Made by a program: the position numbers and the translations under genes
The notes under the pieces: model-generated
Databases searched by the model: none
Told to the model about the DNA's origin: nothing
Seen by the model: the letters and a program-made list of their open reading frames with translations, nothing else
Shown here: one piece after another, positions 8,316 through 18,627 of the stretch
How positions within the stretch are numbered: position 1 is the stretch's first letter
Layout: each line of letters begins with the position of its first letter
Source: Rahnella woolbedingensis
GTDB taxonomy: Bacteria > Pseudomonadota > Gammaproteobacteria > Enterobacterales > Enterobacteriaceae
NCBI RefSeq assembly: GCF_003602095.1
Contig: NZ_RAHH01000040.1
Span: 1-38,493, forward strand
Reading direction: 5' to 3'
Length of the DNA stretch: 38,493 nt

Positions 8316-9222
8316 AAATTTAAAGGACGATGAAAGTCCAGGGAGAAGGGCGGTGGGTTAGCGAGAGCGTTTTTGGTAATGATTATCGTCTTCACCGTAA
8401 AGATGGGACAGAACGAACAAGTCTTAGCGTAATTCGACATGAACCGCCAAATAACAATTTCAGAGACTGCCATTCCATATAAATAATTCTTCCGGCCAGA
8501 GAAATTGTTGATTTCCTGTGCGGTTGTATAATTCAAAAAATGCTTAACTTTCAATTGGGAAATTATATTCAGCGTCACAAGCTTTATACAGTGCGCTAAT
8601 TTTCACGTCCTTGTAATTACATGGATGGAATAGGATAAAAAGATGCCCAGACGGAATGCTTATGATTTGTATTCTCAACATATTCAGTGCGGCAGAACCG
8701 TACTTTGTTCAAAATTGAGCAGGTTTATTTTTAAATAAATAGAAGTATTCCGCGACTTCTTCTTAGAGCATGATCGATTTACCGGACATGGAGTTCTGCA
8801 AATGGGGTACTGGAATCCGAAAGTAAATCAGGTAAATATGGCTCAATAACAATAATATATGATACATTTTCTCGTTTTGACAACGGTGTTACTCGTCCGA
8901 TTCGGCATCAGGGTAATCCGACGAATCCTCATTTCCCTTCAACGAGAAAGTCCAGAGTACAAGCTTGTTTGCAGAGGTGATTTCATTTTTTAAAATACTT
9001 AAAATTGAATAAATGAATTAATCTGCAGCCGTCGTGTATTCAATTAAGTTAAATCGATTATTTAGAATATTTAAATATTTTGCATTTACAGTTAATTACT
9101 CTCACTTCCGAGCTAAATAATAAATTTCATTTTTTAAATAACTGTCAATTACTGGTCGTTTTGTGGATTATTGTAGGTCATTAAGCGTGCCAGTCTTACG
9201 TTTATTTATTTTCTAGGCAAAA
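8316..9222. other. AT-rich gap of about 0.9 kb upstream of the invasin gene
   Basis: No convincing gene was found. Two short forward frames are recorded with low confidence. One is at 8330-8479 (49 codons, starts MKVQGEGRWVSES). The other is at 8643-8738 (31 codons, starts MPRRNAYDLYSQ) and has AGGA seven bases before its ATG. Neither is recognised, and they may be remnants. The last 200 bp are very AT-rich and should hold the invasin promoter. Long AT-rich leaders like this are often H-NS-silenced in enterobacteria, which is inference. Confidence 0.5.
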
Positions 9223-12200
9223 ATGCCAGGGATAGACATGAATTTCTCAGATGATAAAAACTCACCCTCATTACGAAAAAAACTAATTACCTGGGTCTGT
9301 ATTTATCTACAGCTTATTCCCCCTATTTCTGGCCTTGCCGTCGCTTTTCCGGCCATCGCCTCGCAGGAGCACATGTTGCCCTCTGCGCCGACAGCGACTG
9401 AAGGTAAAAATCCTTTCGACCAACATCTCGCCTCCGGTGCGATTGCTATCGGGACCACATTTTCGGGCGAGGATCGTAGTTCATCCGAAGCGTTATCAGA
9501 TTACGCGCGCAGTCAGGCGGGAAGTGCTGTTAACAGCACGGTTGAAGGTTGGCTTAGCCAATTTGGTACGGTGCGATCGCAAATTAATTTGGGGAATGAC
9601 TTTTCTCTGAGTGAAAGCAGTCTCGATATGCTGGTCCCGCTGTACGACTCTCCGCGAAATATGTTGTTCAGCCAGCTGGGTGCGCGCCGTAAAGATAGCC
9701 GGACAACGATCAACGTCGGCGCCGGGGTGCGCTTCTTCCCTGATGAGACATGGATGATCGGCACTAATGCATTCTTTGATAATGATATTACCGGTCATAA
9801 CTCTCGTTTTGGATTGGGGGGGGAGCTATGGATGGATTATCTGAAGATGTCCGCTAATGGCTATCAGCGCCTGTCTGGCTGGCATGATTCGCGTGATCTT
9901 GAAGATTACGACGAGCGCCCGGCAAACGGTTTCGATCTCCAGGTTAATGCCTTCTTGCCTGCATATCCGCAGCTTGGCGGTAAGTTAATGTATGAGCAAT
10001 ATTATGGCGATGCGGTAGCCCTGTTTGGTAGCGACGATCTTCAGGAAGATCCGTATGCCGTCACAGTCGGCGTGAATTATACCCCTATCCCGATGTTGTC
10101 CCTCAGTGCCGAGCAGAAAATGGGGAAATCAGGTAAAAATGATTTCAACCTAAGTATGGCTCTGACTTATCAAATCGATCAATCCTGGGAACAAAATGCC
10201 TCTCCTGCGGCCGTGGATGCCATGCGCAAGCTCGCCCGCAGCCGCTATGACCTGGTTGAACGTAACAACAATATCGTTCTCGAATACCGCAAGCAGCAGG
10301 TGATTAAGATGCATCTGGCTCCCGAGAAGTTGCAGGGAGAAAGCCAAAGTACTCAGACCCTGACTGCTCAGGTTGACAGCAAGTATGGTCTGAAAAATAT
10401 TGCCTGGAGTGGCAGTAGTTATCTGCAGGCCGGTGGCACCATTAAAACACTGGATCCCCGACACTTTGCACTGACGCTTCCGGCCTGGAAAGTCGCTCAG
10501 GAAGCGCAGGCTGCATCGACGAAGAAAAGTGGAATACTGTCCAGCGATGCTTCCCGGATTCTGAACACCTATGTGCTTACCGCCGTCGCGGAAGGCAGCA
10601 AAGGTAATAAATCAAAGCCGTCTCATCTGACCGTCGAAGTGTTGCCACCGCAGGCGCATTTGGGCAGTGATGTGACCGTTAACGGTGACAATGCGACGCC
10701 GGACGGCGTGTCCCCGGTGAACGTGGTATTCCACGTGGTTGATGATCGTAAAAAACCGCTGTCAGGTGAACCGGTCTCACTGACAGTCACGCTGGCAGAT
10801 AACAGCAAAACGACAAAACAGGTCGTCTCAGATGCGAGTGGTAATACGCCGCTTGATGTCGTCAGTACGGTTTCCGGCGAGGCCGGAGTCGTTGCTACGC
10901 TCCGCGGGGGCGAAAGCCGTGCAGTAAAAATCCATTTTGCAAATTCAGAGGCAGATGCTGCCCACTCGTCACTGACGGCATCTCCACAAAGCATCGTTGC
11001 AAACGATGTGGCCACCACGACGCTGATGCTGACCCTTCACGACAGCCAGGATAATCCGCTTACCGGTTTGTCCGGTGTGAGCCTCAACGTTTCTGGTCTG
11101 GACGGCACTCGTCTTAGCGCCGTAAAAGAAACGTCTGCGGGTGTTTACACAGCAACCCTGAGCGGCACTCAGGTGGGTACCGCGACCGTAACGGCACAAA
11201 CAGCGGGTAAAAATCTGCAAGGCGTGAGCACCACCGTCCTGCTGACTCCTGATGAAAGCAGCGCGCGCATCAATCCGGGGGATTTCACTGTTATCACCAA
11301 TAACGTGAAAGCTGACGGTGTTTCTGCGGCGATCGTTCAGGCTCTCGTCACGGATGCCAGTGGCAATCCGCTTGGTAATATGCCGGTAGCCTTTACCGCC
11401 ACCTCCGGAGCTACGATTACGCAAAGTGCTGTGACTAACGCGCAGGGGATCGTGAGAGTTCCGGTCACCCACACAAAACTAGGCGCAGTTACGGTAACGG
11501 CAACGGTGAATGGCAGCAGCCAGAACGTCCAGGTTAACTTTATTGCGGATAAATCATCCGCCAGTGGTCAGCTGAGTGTCCCTGCCGATAATGCGATTGC
11601 CAATGGCATTGCGACCAACGTTGTTGAACTGGAAGCAAAAGATGCACAAGGCAATGCGGTTGAAGGTATCAATATCACCTTCAGCGCGACTAACGGGGCA
11701 GTCGTTGCCACCGCAAGTGGTGTGACCGACGAAGCCGGTAAGTTAAGCACTGCGCTGACCAGCACGGTTGCCGGTGCAAGCACCGTCACGGCGAAAACAG
11801 CCAGCGGTGAGGTGTTAAGTACAACGACTACCTTCAGCGCCGATACCAGTACCTCCACGATTACGTCTGGTGACCTGAGCATCGTGACGAACGGCTCGGT
11901 AGCCAATGGCATTGCCCGTAATCAGGTGCAGGTCAAAGTGACAGATGCGAAAGGGAATGCAGTGCCGGCGCAGACAGTTACGTTTAGTGCGGATAACGGT
12001 GCACTGATTGAAACCAGCGGCACAACGGACAGTAATGGTCTGGTCATTGTCGGGTTAACCAGCAAAAAAGCGGGCGACAGCCTGGTGACGGCGAGCGTTA
12101 ACGGCCACAGCCAGACGATCAATACGACGTTTGTTGCCGATAACTCCACGGCTAAAGGTGCTCTGGATGTTACCGCAGATGGTGCTATCGCCAACGGCGT

Positions 12201-15200
12201 TGCGACCAACAGCGTTGAACTGACCATACAGGATGCGAGCGGCAATCCAGTTCCGGGGACAAGCATTACGTTCAGCGCGACCAACGGTGCAAAAGTTACT
12301 ACCACCCGTGGCGTAACGGATAAAAACGGTAAGTTCAGCACGACCGCCACCAGCACCGTCGCCGGGATCAGTAAAGTCACGGCGACATCGGCCAGCGGCG
12401 AGCAGCTGACTGCAAATATCAACTTTATTGCAGATGCCGGTACGGCGACCATTGTTGCCGGGGATTTGTCCGTGGTAACGAACGGCTCCGTGGCTAACGG
12501 CAGTGTGCAAAATCAGATCAGAGTAAAAGTGACGGATGCCCAGGGTAATCCTGTTTCCGCCCAGACTGTCAGCTTTACCGCGGATAACGGGGCGAAAATC
12601 GATGCCAGCGTCACGACAAACAGCCAGGGCCTGGCCACAGCCGGGCTGACCAGCCTGAAAGCGGGCGACAGCCTGGTGACCGCGACCCTGAATGGTCAAA
12701 GCCAGACGGTAACGACGACGTTCATCGCCGATAAAATGACCGCGCAGGGCACCCTGACTGTGACCAAAGACGGTGCTATCGCCAATGGCATCGCTACCAA
12801 CAGTATCGAACTGGTTGTTCTGGATGCAGGGAATAACCCGGTCACCGGTGAAAGCATTACCTTCAGCGCAACCAATGGCACGACAGTGAACACTGCCACC
12901 AGTGTGACAAACAGTGAGGGTAAAGCCAGCACGAACCTCACGAGCCTTGTCGCAGGGAGCAGCGAGATCACCGCGACATCGAACAGCGGCGAGACGCTGG
13001 TGCAAACCGTCACGTTTGTTGCTGATACAGGCACCGCCACGATTACGTCTGGCGACCTGACTATCGTGACGAACGACTCTGTCGCAAACGGCAGCGCCCG
13101 CAATCAGGTGCAGGTCAAAGTGACAGATGCGAAGGGGAATGCAGTGCCGGCGCAGACGGTTACGTTTAGCGCCGATAATGGTGCAGTCATTGAAACCAGC
13201 GGCACGACGGACAGCAGTGGCCTGGTTATTGTCGGGTTAACCAGCAAAAAAGCGGGCGACAGCCTGGTGACGGCAAGCGTTAACAGCCACAGTCAGACCA
13301 TCAATACGACCTTCAAAGCGGACAAATCTACGCTGGCAGGCGTACTGAGCGTGAAGCAGGATGACTCGGTTGCCAACGGCACCGCAACGAACAGCGTACA
13401 GGCGCTGATAAGTGATGCAAATGGTAATCCGATTGAGAATGAGCCCGTCAGCTTCTCTGCCAATAACGGCGCCATAATTACGCCGAGCGTAACGACAGAT
13501 GCCAACGGCATTGCGGTGGCCACGCTGACCAATACCCGCGCGGGTATCTCGACGGTGACGGGTTCAGCCAGTGGCGCGATAAAAACGGTGGAGACGAACT
13601 TCATTGCCGATACGTCCACAGCGCAGATTGCCAGCGGGGCGATGAGCATTCTGGTCAACCACTCCGCAACAGATGGCGTGATGGAAAACCGTGTCCGTGT
13701 CGATGTGACCGATGCCTTTGGTAATGCGCTGAGTGATCAAACCGTCAGCTTTACGGCGAGCAATGGCGCAACCCTACCGGCAACGATGAAGTCAGACGAG
13801 AGCGGGACACTTATCGTTCCTGTGACCAGTACCATTGCGGGTGACAGCGTCATTACTGCCACTATTAATGGCAGCCATCAGAGCGTTACCCTTAGCTTTG
13901 AAGCTGATGGCAACACGGCTCAAATCGCCGGGGGATCACTGGAGATGATCACTAATGACGCTCTGGCAAACGGCATTGCCACCAATAGCGTACGGGCAAC
14001 GGTTACCGATGCCAGCGGGAATCCAGTTCCTGACCAACTGGTCAGCTTCAGCGGCAACAATAATGTTCTCATCGCTGCAAACGGCACTACTGACAGCGCT
14101 GGTAAAGTGACGGTAACCCTGACCAGCAAAACTGCCGGGACAAGCGTAATTGTTGCCACCGTTAACGGCAGTACCCAGCAGGTCAATGCCAACTTTGTAG
14201 CAGACAGCCATACCGCACTGATTGTGTCGGGAAGCCTGAAAAAATTGAATGATGGCGCTATTGCCAACGGAACGGCGGCCAACCGGGTGGTAATGCTTGT
14301 CAGCGATGAAAATGGCAATGCGCTGGCGGATCAGACCGTGAGCTTCACGGCCAGTAATGGTGCGACGATAGCGTCAACCGCGACGACAGATGCGGACGGA
14401 GCATTGAGCCTGCCGGTCACCAGCACCGTTGCGGGTGCAAGTACCATCACCGCCTCGATTAATGGCAGCAGTCAGAATGTCACCGTTAATTTTGTCTATG
14501 ACCAAAGTACGGTGTCGGTCAGCAAACTCACAATCCTCAATGACAACGTTGTGGCTAATGGCACAGACACAGACCAGGTTCGCGTGTTGATAAAAGACAA
14601 AAATGGCAACCTGGCGACGAATATGAGTGTGGGGCTGAGTGCCAGTAACGGCGCGAAAGTGGCGGCGACGGGCACAACGGATGCTAACGGTGAGTACATC
14701 GCGTCGCTGACAAGTCTGATAGCCGGAAAAAGCCAGTTCACAGCAGAAGCGAACGGGCAATCTCAGTCAGTCAGCGTGAACTTTGTACCGGATAGCGGGA
14801 CGGCGCAGATTGCCAGCGGCTCTCTGACGGTCACCCGCAACAACGCAGTTGCGAACGGCAAGGATACCAACAGTGTCCTGCTCAAGGTTACGGATGCCAA
14901 TGGCAATGCCCTGGCAGACCAGACAGTGGCCTTTACAGCGGATAACGGCGCGACCATTGCGCCCGACGGTGTGAGCGGTTCTGACGGCACGCTGTCCGTA
15001 CCGGTCACCAGTACCGTAGCAGGGGAAGACAAGGTCACGGCGTCAATCAACGGTAGCAGCCAGAGCGTAACGATGAGCTTCAGCTATGACGCTGAAACAG
15101 CCACCGTCAGTACGCTGAGCGTCGTGGATAATAATGCGCTGGCGAACGGCACAGCGACGAACAGTGTTAAAGCGGTTGTTCTCGATGCTCAGGGTAATGC

Positions 15201-17508
15201 TGTCCCTGATGTCGCAGTGACATTCAGTGCAGATAACGGCGCGACGATTACCGTCACCGGCATCAGTAATGAGAAAGGGGAAGCCGTCGCGACACTAACC
15301 AGCCTGGTTGCCGGAAACACCGTGGTTAATGCAGAAGTTAACGGCCACAGCGAGCCCGTGACGGTTATCTTTACCGCTGACAGCAGCACCGCGCAGATAG
15401 CAGCAGCCAGTATGACGGTAACGAAAGATAACTCTGTTGCGGACGGCTTGGAGACGAACCGTGTCCAGCTGGCGGTTACCGATGCCAAGGGTAATGCGCT
15501 GGCGGGCCAGACTGTGAGCTTCATGGCAGATAATGGCGCTAAAATTGTGGCAACGGCGGTGACCGGCGCTGAGGGGGCGTTAAGTGTGCCTGTCACCAGT
15601 ACGGTTGCCAGTGAAAGCACCATCACGGCCACAATTAACGGCAGTACCCAGAGCGTTAAGATGAATTTCAAAAACGATCCTTCGACCGCAGCGATAGGCT
15701 CATTAGCTGTGGTTGACGACAACGCGATCGCCAATGGCATTGCCACAAACAGCGTGAAGGCGATAGTCAAAGACGGGCAGGGTAACGTTGTACCCGATGC
15801 GGTGGTATCCTTCAGCGCGGATAATGGGGCAAGCATCGCCACCAGTGGGACGTCTTCGGAAGACGGTTCGTTGGCGGTGACGCTGACAAACATCACTGCG
15901 GGCACGACCACCGTCACCATGACAGTGAATGGAACCAGCCAGTCAATCGCGACAACATTTATTGCCGATGGCACAACAGCCAATATCGCTGCCAGCGATA
16001 TCAAAGTGCTGACTGATAACTCTGCGGCAAACGGCGTGAAAGCTAACCAAATTCAGGTCATTGTGAAGGATGCCAATAATAATCTGGTGCCTGATCAAAC
16101 CGTCAGCTTCACGGCAGCAGGGGCGACCGTGGCATCAACGGGCACCACCGATAGTGCCGGTCAAATTACTCTTCCTGTCACTTCAACGGTAGCCGGTGTG
16201 GCCACCCTAACGGCGACGGTCAATGGTAGCTCCCAGAGCAAGACCATGACCTTTATCACCGACACCGCGACCGCCCACGTAGCAGCGGAAGACTTTATAG
16301 TGACCAAAAACAACTCACTGTCCGACGGCGTTGATGCAAATCAGGTTCAGGCCCGCGTTACCGATGCGTATGGCAATATTGTGAGTGATGCGCTTGTCAG
16401 TTTCAGCGCAACCAATGGTGCGGTAGTTGGAGATGTCATCCCGACAGATGCTCAGGGAATGGTGACGGTGAATATCACCACACTTCTGCCTGGTATCAGC
16501 CAGATTACGGCAACCATCAGCGACAACAGTCAGAGCGTAGATGTGTCATTTGTTGCTGCCAGAACCCCGGTCATCACCGCTGTGAATGATGTCACAGAAG
16601 GCATCGTGGGTGAGATTCAAAGCGGGCAACTGACGAACGAAGCCTCGCCAGTGCTTACAGGAACGGCGGACAAAAACAGCACGATCAGGTTATATAACAA
16701 TGGCAAATTAGTGGGCAGCGCACTCGCGGATGACAGCGGGAACTGGAGCGTAAAACCTGATTCACCACTCACCGTTCAGGGGAATCAATCCCTCACCGTG
16801 ACGGGGGCGTTAACGCCTGAGAGCCCGGAATCCCTGCCAACAGATGCCTTTATTCTGAACCTGGACTCCGTCAATCCAACACCGAAAGTGACCCGCGTGA
16901 TGGATAGCTCAATGGTCGTCGCCGAGGGCGATACCACCACCGGGGAAAACGTGGTTATCGAGGGAACGGCAGAGGCGGGGTCGACGGTGGATGTATACGC
17001 ATTACGTATGGCTGACCGTGTATACGCAGTCCTGGGTACCACAACCGCAGATGAGAGTGGTAAGTGGAGTTTTGCGGTAACGGACGATATTGTTTTCCAG
17101 GGGTCGGGGGAATTCAGTTTCCAGGCGAAATCAACCGATGCCGCAGGAAATAGTACAAAAGTCAGTGACTGCGTTGCCTATTCGATTATTTTACAGCAAT
17201 GGCCAGCACCTGCCGGAACACCAACATATACTCCTCAGTCCAGTGGGGAAGTCATAACGGCTGACGATGTGAGTAATCTGCTGGGCACTAACAACAATAT
17301 TTTGATTATTTCCCAACCGCCTGCTTACGCTAAGAGCATTGAGCTGCCCGCTCCCTCATCGGCGAACAAAGGTGCACACGTCTATATATCCATTGAAGGT
17401 AGCCAGTCTACCGGATTAAAACAGAACGGAAGTACGTTTACTTTTCTGGCTGACGGTTCTGAAACGAGCTGGTATTCAAATGGCAGTGAATGGAAACAGG
17501 TCTATTAA
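9223..17508 (+). CDS. Giant inverse autotransporter (intimin/invasin family) with about 20 Ig domains
   Basis: This is a predicted outer-membrane adhesin of 2761 residues. It has an N-terminal signal region with a hydrophobic stretch around residues 23-46, then a linker without an obvious LysM motif. The inverse-autotransporter beta-barrel (about residues 65-340) carries family signatures such as 'SARYSQAGSAVNS'-like helix text, 'FFDNDITGHNSRFGLGGE' and 'YDLVERNNNIVLEYRKQ'. About 20 Big_1-type domains of ~98 residues follow, each marked by [VI]ANG.A.N.V and V.FSA.NGA. Then come two Ig-like domains of the type in the flanking adhesins, and a C-terminal cap of about 100 residues I do not recognise. 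Starts at 9223 and 9238 both have plausible ribosome sites (AGG and AGGG). A strong terminator follows, so it is probably monocistronic. It resembles YeeJ-like proteins, but I give no symbol. Confidence 0.93.
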   Translation: MPGIDMNFSDDKNSPSLRKKLITWVCIYLQLIPPISGLAVAFPAIASQEHMLPSAPTATEGKNPFDQHLASGAIAIGTTFSGEDRSSSEALSDYARSQAGSAVNSTVEGWLSQFGTVRSQINLGNDFSLSESSLDMLVPLYDSPRNMLFSQLGARRKDSRTTINVGAGVRFFPDETWMIGTNAFFDNDITGHNSRFGLGGELWMDYLKMSANGYQRLSGWHDSRDLEDYDERPANGFDLQVNAFLPAYPQLGGKLMYEQYYGDAVALFGSDDLQEDPYAVTVGVNYTPIPMLSLSAEQKMGKSGKNDFNLSMALTYQIDQSWEQNASPAAVDAMRKLARSRYDLVERNNNIVLEYRKQQVIKMHLAPEKLQGESQSTQTLTAQVDSKYGLKNIAWSGSSYLQAGGTIKTLDPRHFALTLPAWKVAQEAQAASTKKSGILSSDASRILNTYVLTAVAEGSKGNKSKPSHLTVEVLPPQAHLGSDVTVNGDNATPDGVSPVNVVFHVVDDRKKPLSGEPVSLTVTLADNSKTTKQVVSDASGNTPLDVVSTVSGEAGVVATLRGGESRAVKIHFANSEADAAHSSLTASPQSIVANDVATTTLMLTLHDSQDNPLTGLSGVSLNVSGLDGTRLSAVKETSAGVYTATLSGTQVGTATVTAQTAGKNLQGVSTTVLLTPDESSARINPGDFTVITNNVKADGVSAAIVQALVTDASGNPLGNMPVAFTATSGATITQSAVTNAQGIVRVPVTHTKLGAVTVTATVNGSSQNVQVNFIADKSSASGQLSVPADNAIANGIATNVVELEAKDAQGNAVEGINITFSATNGAVVATASGVTDEAGKLSTALTSTVAGASTVTAKTASGEVLSTTTTFSADTSTSTITSGDLSIVTNGSVANGIARNQVQVKVTDAKGNAVPAQTVTFSADNGALIETSGTTDSNGLVIVGLTSKKAGDSLVTASVNGHSQTINTTFVADNSTAKGALDVTADGAIANGVATNSVELTIQDASGNPVPGTSITFSATNGAKVTTTRGVTDKNGKFSTTATSTVAGISKVTATSASGEQLTANINFIADAGTATIVAGDLSVVTNGSVANGSVQNQIRVKVTDAQGNPVSAQTVSFTADNGAKIDASVTTNSQGLATAGLTSLKAGDSLVTATLNGQSQTVTTTFIADKMTAQGTLTVTKDGAIANGIATNSIELVVLDAGNNPVTGESITFSATNGTTVNTATSVTNSEGKASTNLTSLVAGSSEITATSNSGETLVQTVTFVADTGTATITSGDLTIVTNDSVANGSARNQVQVKVTDAKGNAVPAQTVTFSADNGAVIETSGTTDSSGLVIVGLTSKKAGDSLVTASVNSHSQTINTTFKADKSTLAGVLSVKQDDSVANGTATNSVQALISDANGNPIENEPVSFSANNGAIITPSVTTDANGIAVATLTNTRAGISTVTGSASGAIKTVETNFIADTSTAQIASGAMSILVNHSATDGVMENRVRVDVTDAFGNALSDQTVSFTASNGATLPATMKSDESGTLIVPVTSTIAGDSVITATINGSHQSVTLSFEADGNTAQIAGGSLEMITNDALANGIATNSVRATVTDASGNPVPDQLVSFSGNNNVLIAANGTTDSAGKVTVTLTSKTAGTSVIVATVNGSTQQVNANFVADSHTALIVSGSLKKLNDGAIANGTAANRVVMLVSDENGNALADQTVSFTASNGATIASTATTDADGALSLPVTSTVAGASTITASINGSSQNVTVNFVYDQSTVSVSKLTILNDNVVANGTDTDQVRVLIKDKNGNLATNMSVGLSASNGAKVAATGTTDANGEYIASLTSLIAGKSQFTAEANGQSQSVSVNFVPDSGTAQIASGSLTVTRNNAVANGKDTNSVLLKVTDANGNALADQTVAFTADNGATIAPDGVSGSDGTLSVPVTSTVAGEDKVTASINGSSQSVTMSFSYDAETATVSTLSVVDNNALANGTATNSVKAVVLDAQGNAVPDVAVTFSADNGATITVTGISNEKGEAVATLTSLVAGNTVVNAEVNGHSEPVTVIFTADSSTAQIAAASMTVTKDNSVADGLETNRVQLAVTDAKGNALAGQTVSFMADNGAKIVATAVTGAEGALSVPVTSTVASESTITATINGSTQSVKMNFKNDPSTAAIGSLAVVDDNAIANGIATNSVKAIVKDGQGNVVPDAVVSFSADNGASIATSGTSSEDGSLAVTLTNITAGTTTVTMTVNGTSQSIATTFIADGTTANIAASDIKVLTDNSAANGVKANQIQVIVKDANNNLVPDQTVSFTAAGATVASTGTTDSAGQITLPVTSTVAGVATLTATVNGSSQSKTMTFITDTATAHVAAEDFIVTKNNSLSDGVDANQVQARVTDAYGNIVSDALVSFSATNGAVVGDVIPTDAQGMVTVNITTLLPGISQITATISDNSQSVDVSFVAARTPVITAVNDVTEGIVGEIQSGQLTNEASPVLTGTADKNSTIRLYNNGKLVGSALADDSGNWSVKPDSPLTVQGNQSLTVTGALTPESPESLPTDAFILNLDSVNPTPKVTRVMDSSMVVAEGDTTTGENVVIEGTAEAGSTVDVYALRMADRVYAVLGTTTADESGKWSFAVTDDIVFQGSGEFSFQAKSTDAAGNSTKVSDCVAYSIILQQWPAPAGTPTYTPQSSGEVITADDVSNLLGTNNNILIISQPPAYAKSIELPAPSSANKGAHVYISIEGSQSTGLKQNGSTFTFLADGSETSWYSNGSEWKQVY

Positions 17509-17533
17509 TTGAGTTGTTAAGTTAATATGTTTT

Positions 17534-17586
17534 AGCATGATGCATTCTTGTCGGGTCAGAAAGAATGCATCATGCTCATGTTTTTT
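17534..17586 (+). terminator. Strong terminator of the invasin gene
   Basis: A perfect 16-bp stem (AGCATGATGCATTCTT and its complement) spans an 11-base loop. A run of six T follows a few bases later. It lies 25 bp after the stop codon and isolates the invasin from the next gene. Confidence 0.9.
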
Positions 17587-17674
17587 ATAAATCAGAATAT
17601 TGTTTTCTCAAGGTTACCGTTGGGTTTTATGTCTAAATACGGCGAGCATGCGTATCTTAGGCATCAGGACTCCT

Positions 17675-17701
17675 TACGTTCAGGTCATTATTTTGAACGT
17701 A
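17675..17701. promoter_or_regulatory. Inverted repeat in the promoter region of the radical SAM-like gene
   Basis: TACGTTCA and TGAACGTA are perfect 8-bp arms separated by 11 bp, ending 29 bp before the next start codon. The length and spacing suit a dimeric regulator. No regulator is identified. Confidence 0.35.
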
Positions 17702-17730
17702 ATATTTGACGTTAGTCACGGGAACTTATA

Positions 17731-18627
17731 ATGATAAGAACAAGCCATATCATGGAGTCACATTCACCCCTCCAGCCAGCAGGCCGGTGCTTCTCTGTCG
17801 AGGTAAACCTCTCTGATTCAGACTATCAGCTCAGATGGGGTGATACAGTCACCCGACATTGCCCGCATGAAAGTAATGCACTTATGGAGACTTTCTTTAA
17901 GGAAAATATTGAGGGGAGGGGCTGTGAAGATGTTCTTTTTTCATGGGTGAATTGCGACTGCGTGGCTGCAAATATCCTCTTTTTCAGACGAATGCTGGCT
18001 ATCCAAAAGAAGTACCAATCCGCGTGCAACATAATAAAAAATGATATTTATATAAAGCATTTAATTATTGATAATGAATGGGCTGATCTCGTGAATGCGC
18101 ATGATGTTCTTGTCTGGATCTCGATAGAGGGTCCGAAAAAAATCTATGGCAAAGCGTACGGGAAAAGCTATCAGCGCACGATGCTGGCGATTGATGCACT
18201 TCGGCGCTATCAGCTGCTGTTTAACGCCAGAGTGAGGATTAACAGTATCAACGCGGGTTATGCCCAAGAGATGTACTCATTTTTAACACGCTATGTCGGC
18301 GTTCATTTCATACAATTTATTCCCTTTCTCGGGCCTGGTGAAATGGATATTGGTGTCAGGGTGTCATCAGTGACACCCACAGAGTGGGGTATTTTTATAC
18401 TCGATGTTTTTGAAGAATGGCTCGGTAATGAGGCAGGTTTTGTACAGGTTAATCTTTCAGATGCCGCCCGGGCGCAATTTTCAAATCCATGTTTGGATCA
18501 TTTCTTTGCCGACCCGGTTTGGGAAAACAGGCATGAAAGAGCTGAAGGGTATGACAGACTGCGCCAGAGGGATGAGTTTTTATATAGCATGCAAAGCCGG
18601 AATTGGAAAAGCTGCGTGTCTTTATGA
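17731..18627 (+). CDS. Cluster-less homolog of anaerobic sulfatase-maturating radical SAM enzymes
   Basis: This 298-residue protein can be aligned by eye with the AslB/YdeM anSME family. 'FSWVNCDC' (70-77) sits where the family has WQGGEP. 'FFRRMLAIQKKY' (84-95), 'VWISIEGP' (128-135) and 'VHFIQFIPFLGPG' (191-203) match the family's FFR..., ISIDGP and QFI... motifs. The CxxxCxxC motif that binds the 4Fe-4S cluster is missing: Cys20 is followed by SVEV. The C-terminal SPASM cysteines are also gone, and the protein is about 90-100 residues shorter than active members. It cannot be a normal radical SAM enzyme. It is either a pseudoenzyme with a binding or regulatory role or a decaying gene with an intact frame. 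The ribosome site GGGAA precedes the ATG. It stands alone downstream of the invasin terminator. Confidence 0.7.
   Translation: MIRTSHIMESHSPLQPAGRCFSVEVNLSDSDYQLRWGDTVTRHCPHESNALMETFFKENIEGRGCEDVLFSWVNCDCVAANILFFRRMLAIQKKYQSACNIIKNDIYIKHLIIDNEWADLVNAHDVLVWISIEGPKKIYGKAYGKSYQRTMLAIDALRRYQLLFNARVRINSINAGYAQEMYSFLTRYVGVHFIQFIPFLGPGEMDIGVRVSSVTPTEWGIFILDVFEEWLGNEAGFVQVNLSDAARAQFSNPCLDHFFADPVWENRHERAEGYDRLRQRDEFLYSMQSRNWKSCVSL

Noticed and set aside
8312..8578. 88-codon minus-strand frame overlapping the lox-like site
   Set aside because: No recognisable motif and odd composition. It overlaps the palindromic site, so it is probably chance.
12055..13005. Long open frame (316 codons) on the minus strand inside the invasin gene, and similar antisense frames at 11922-12452 and 15189-16004
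   Set aside because: These arise from repetitive Thr/Ala/Val-rich codons in the Ig repeats read in reverse. They have no ribosome sites or recognisable domains.
10675..16560. CRISPR-like or tandem DNA array
   Set aside because: The periodic DNA of ~295 bp is a continuous coding frame of Ig domains, with no short conserved repeats and unique spacers.
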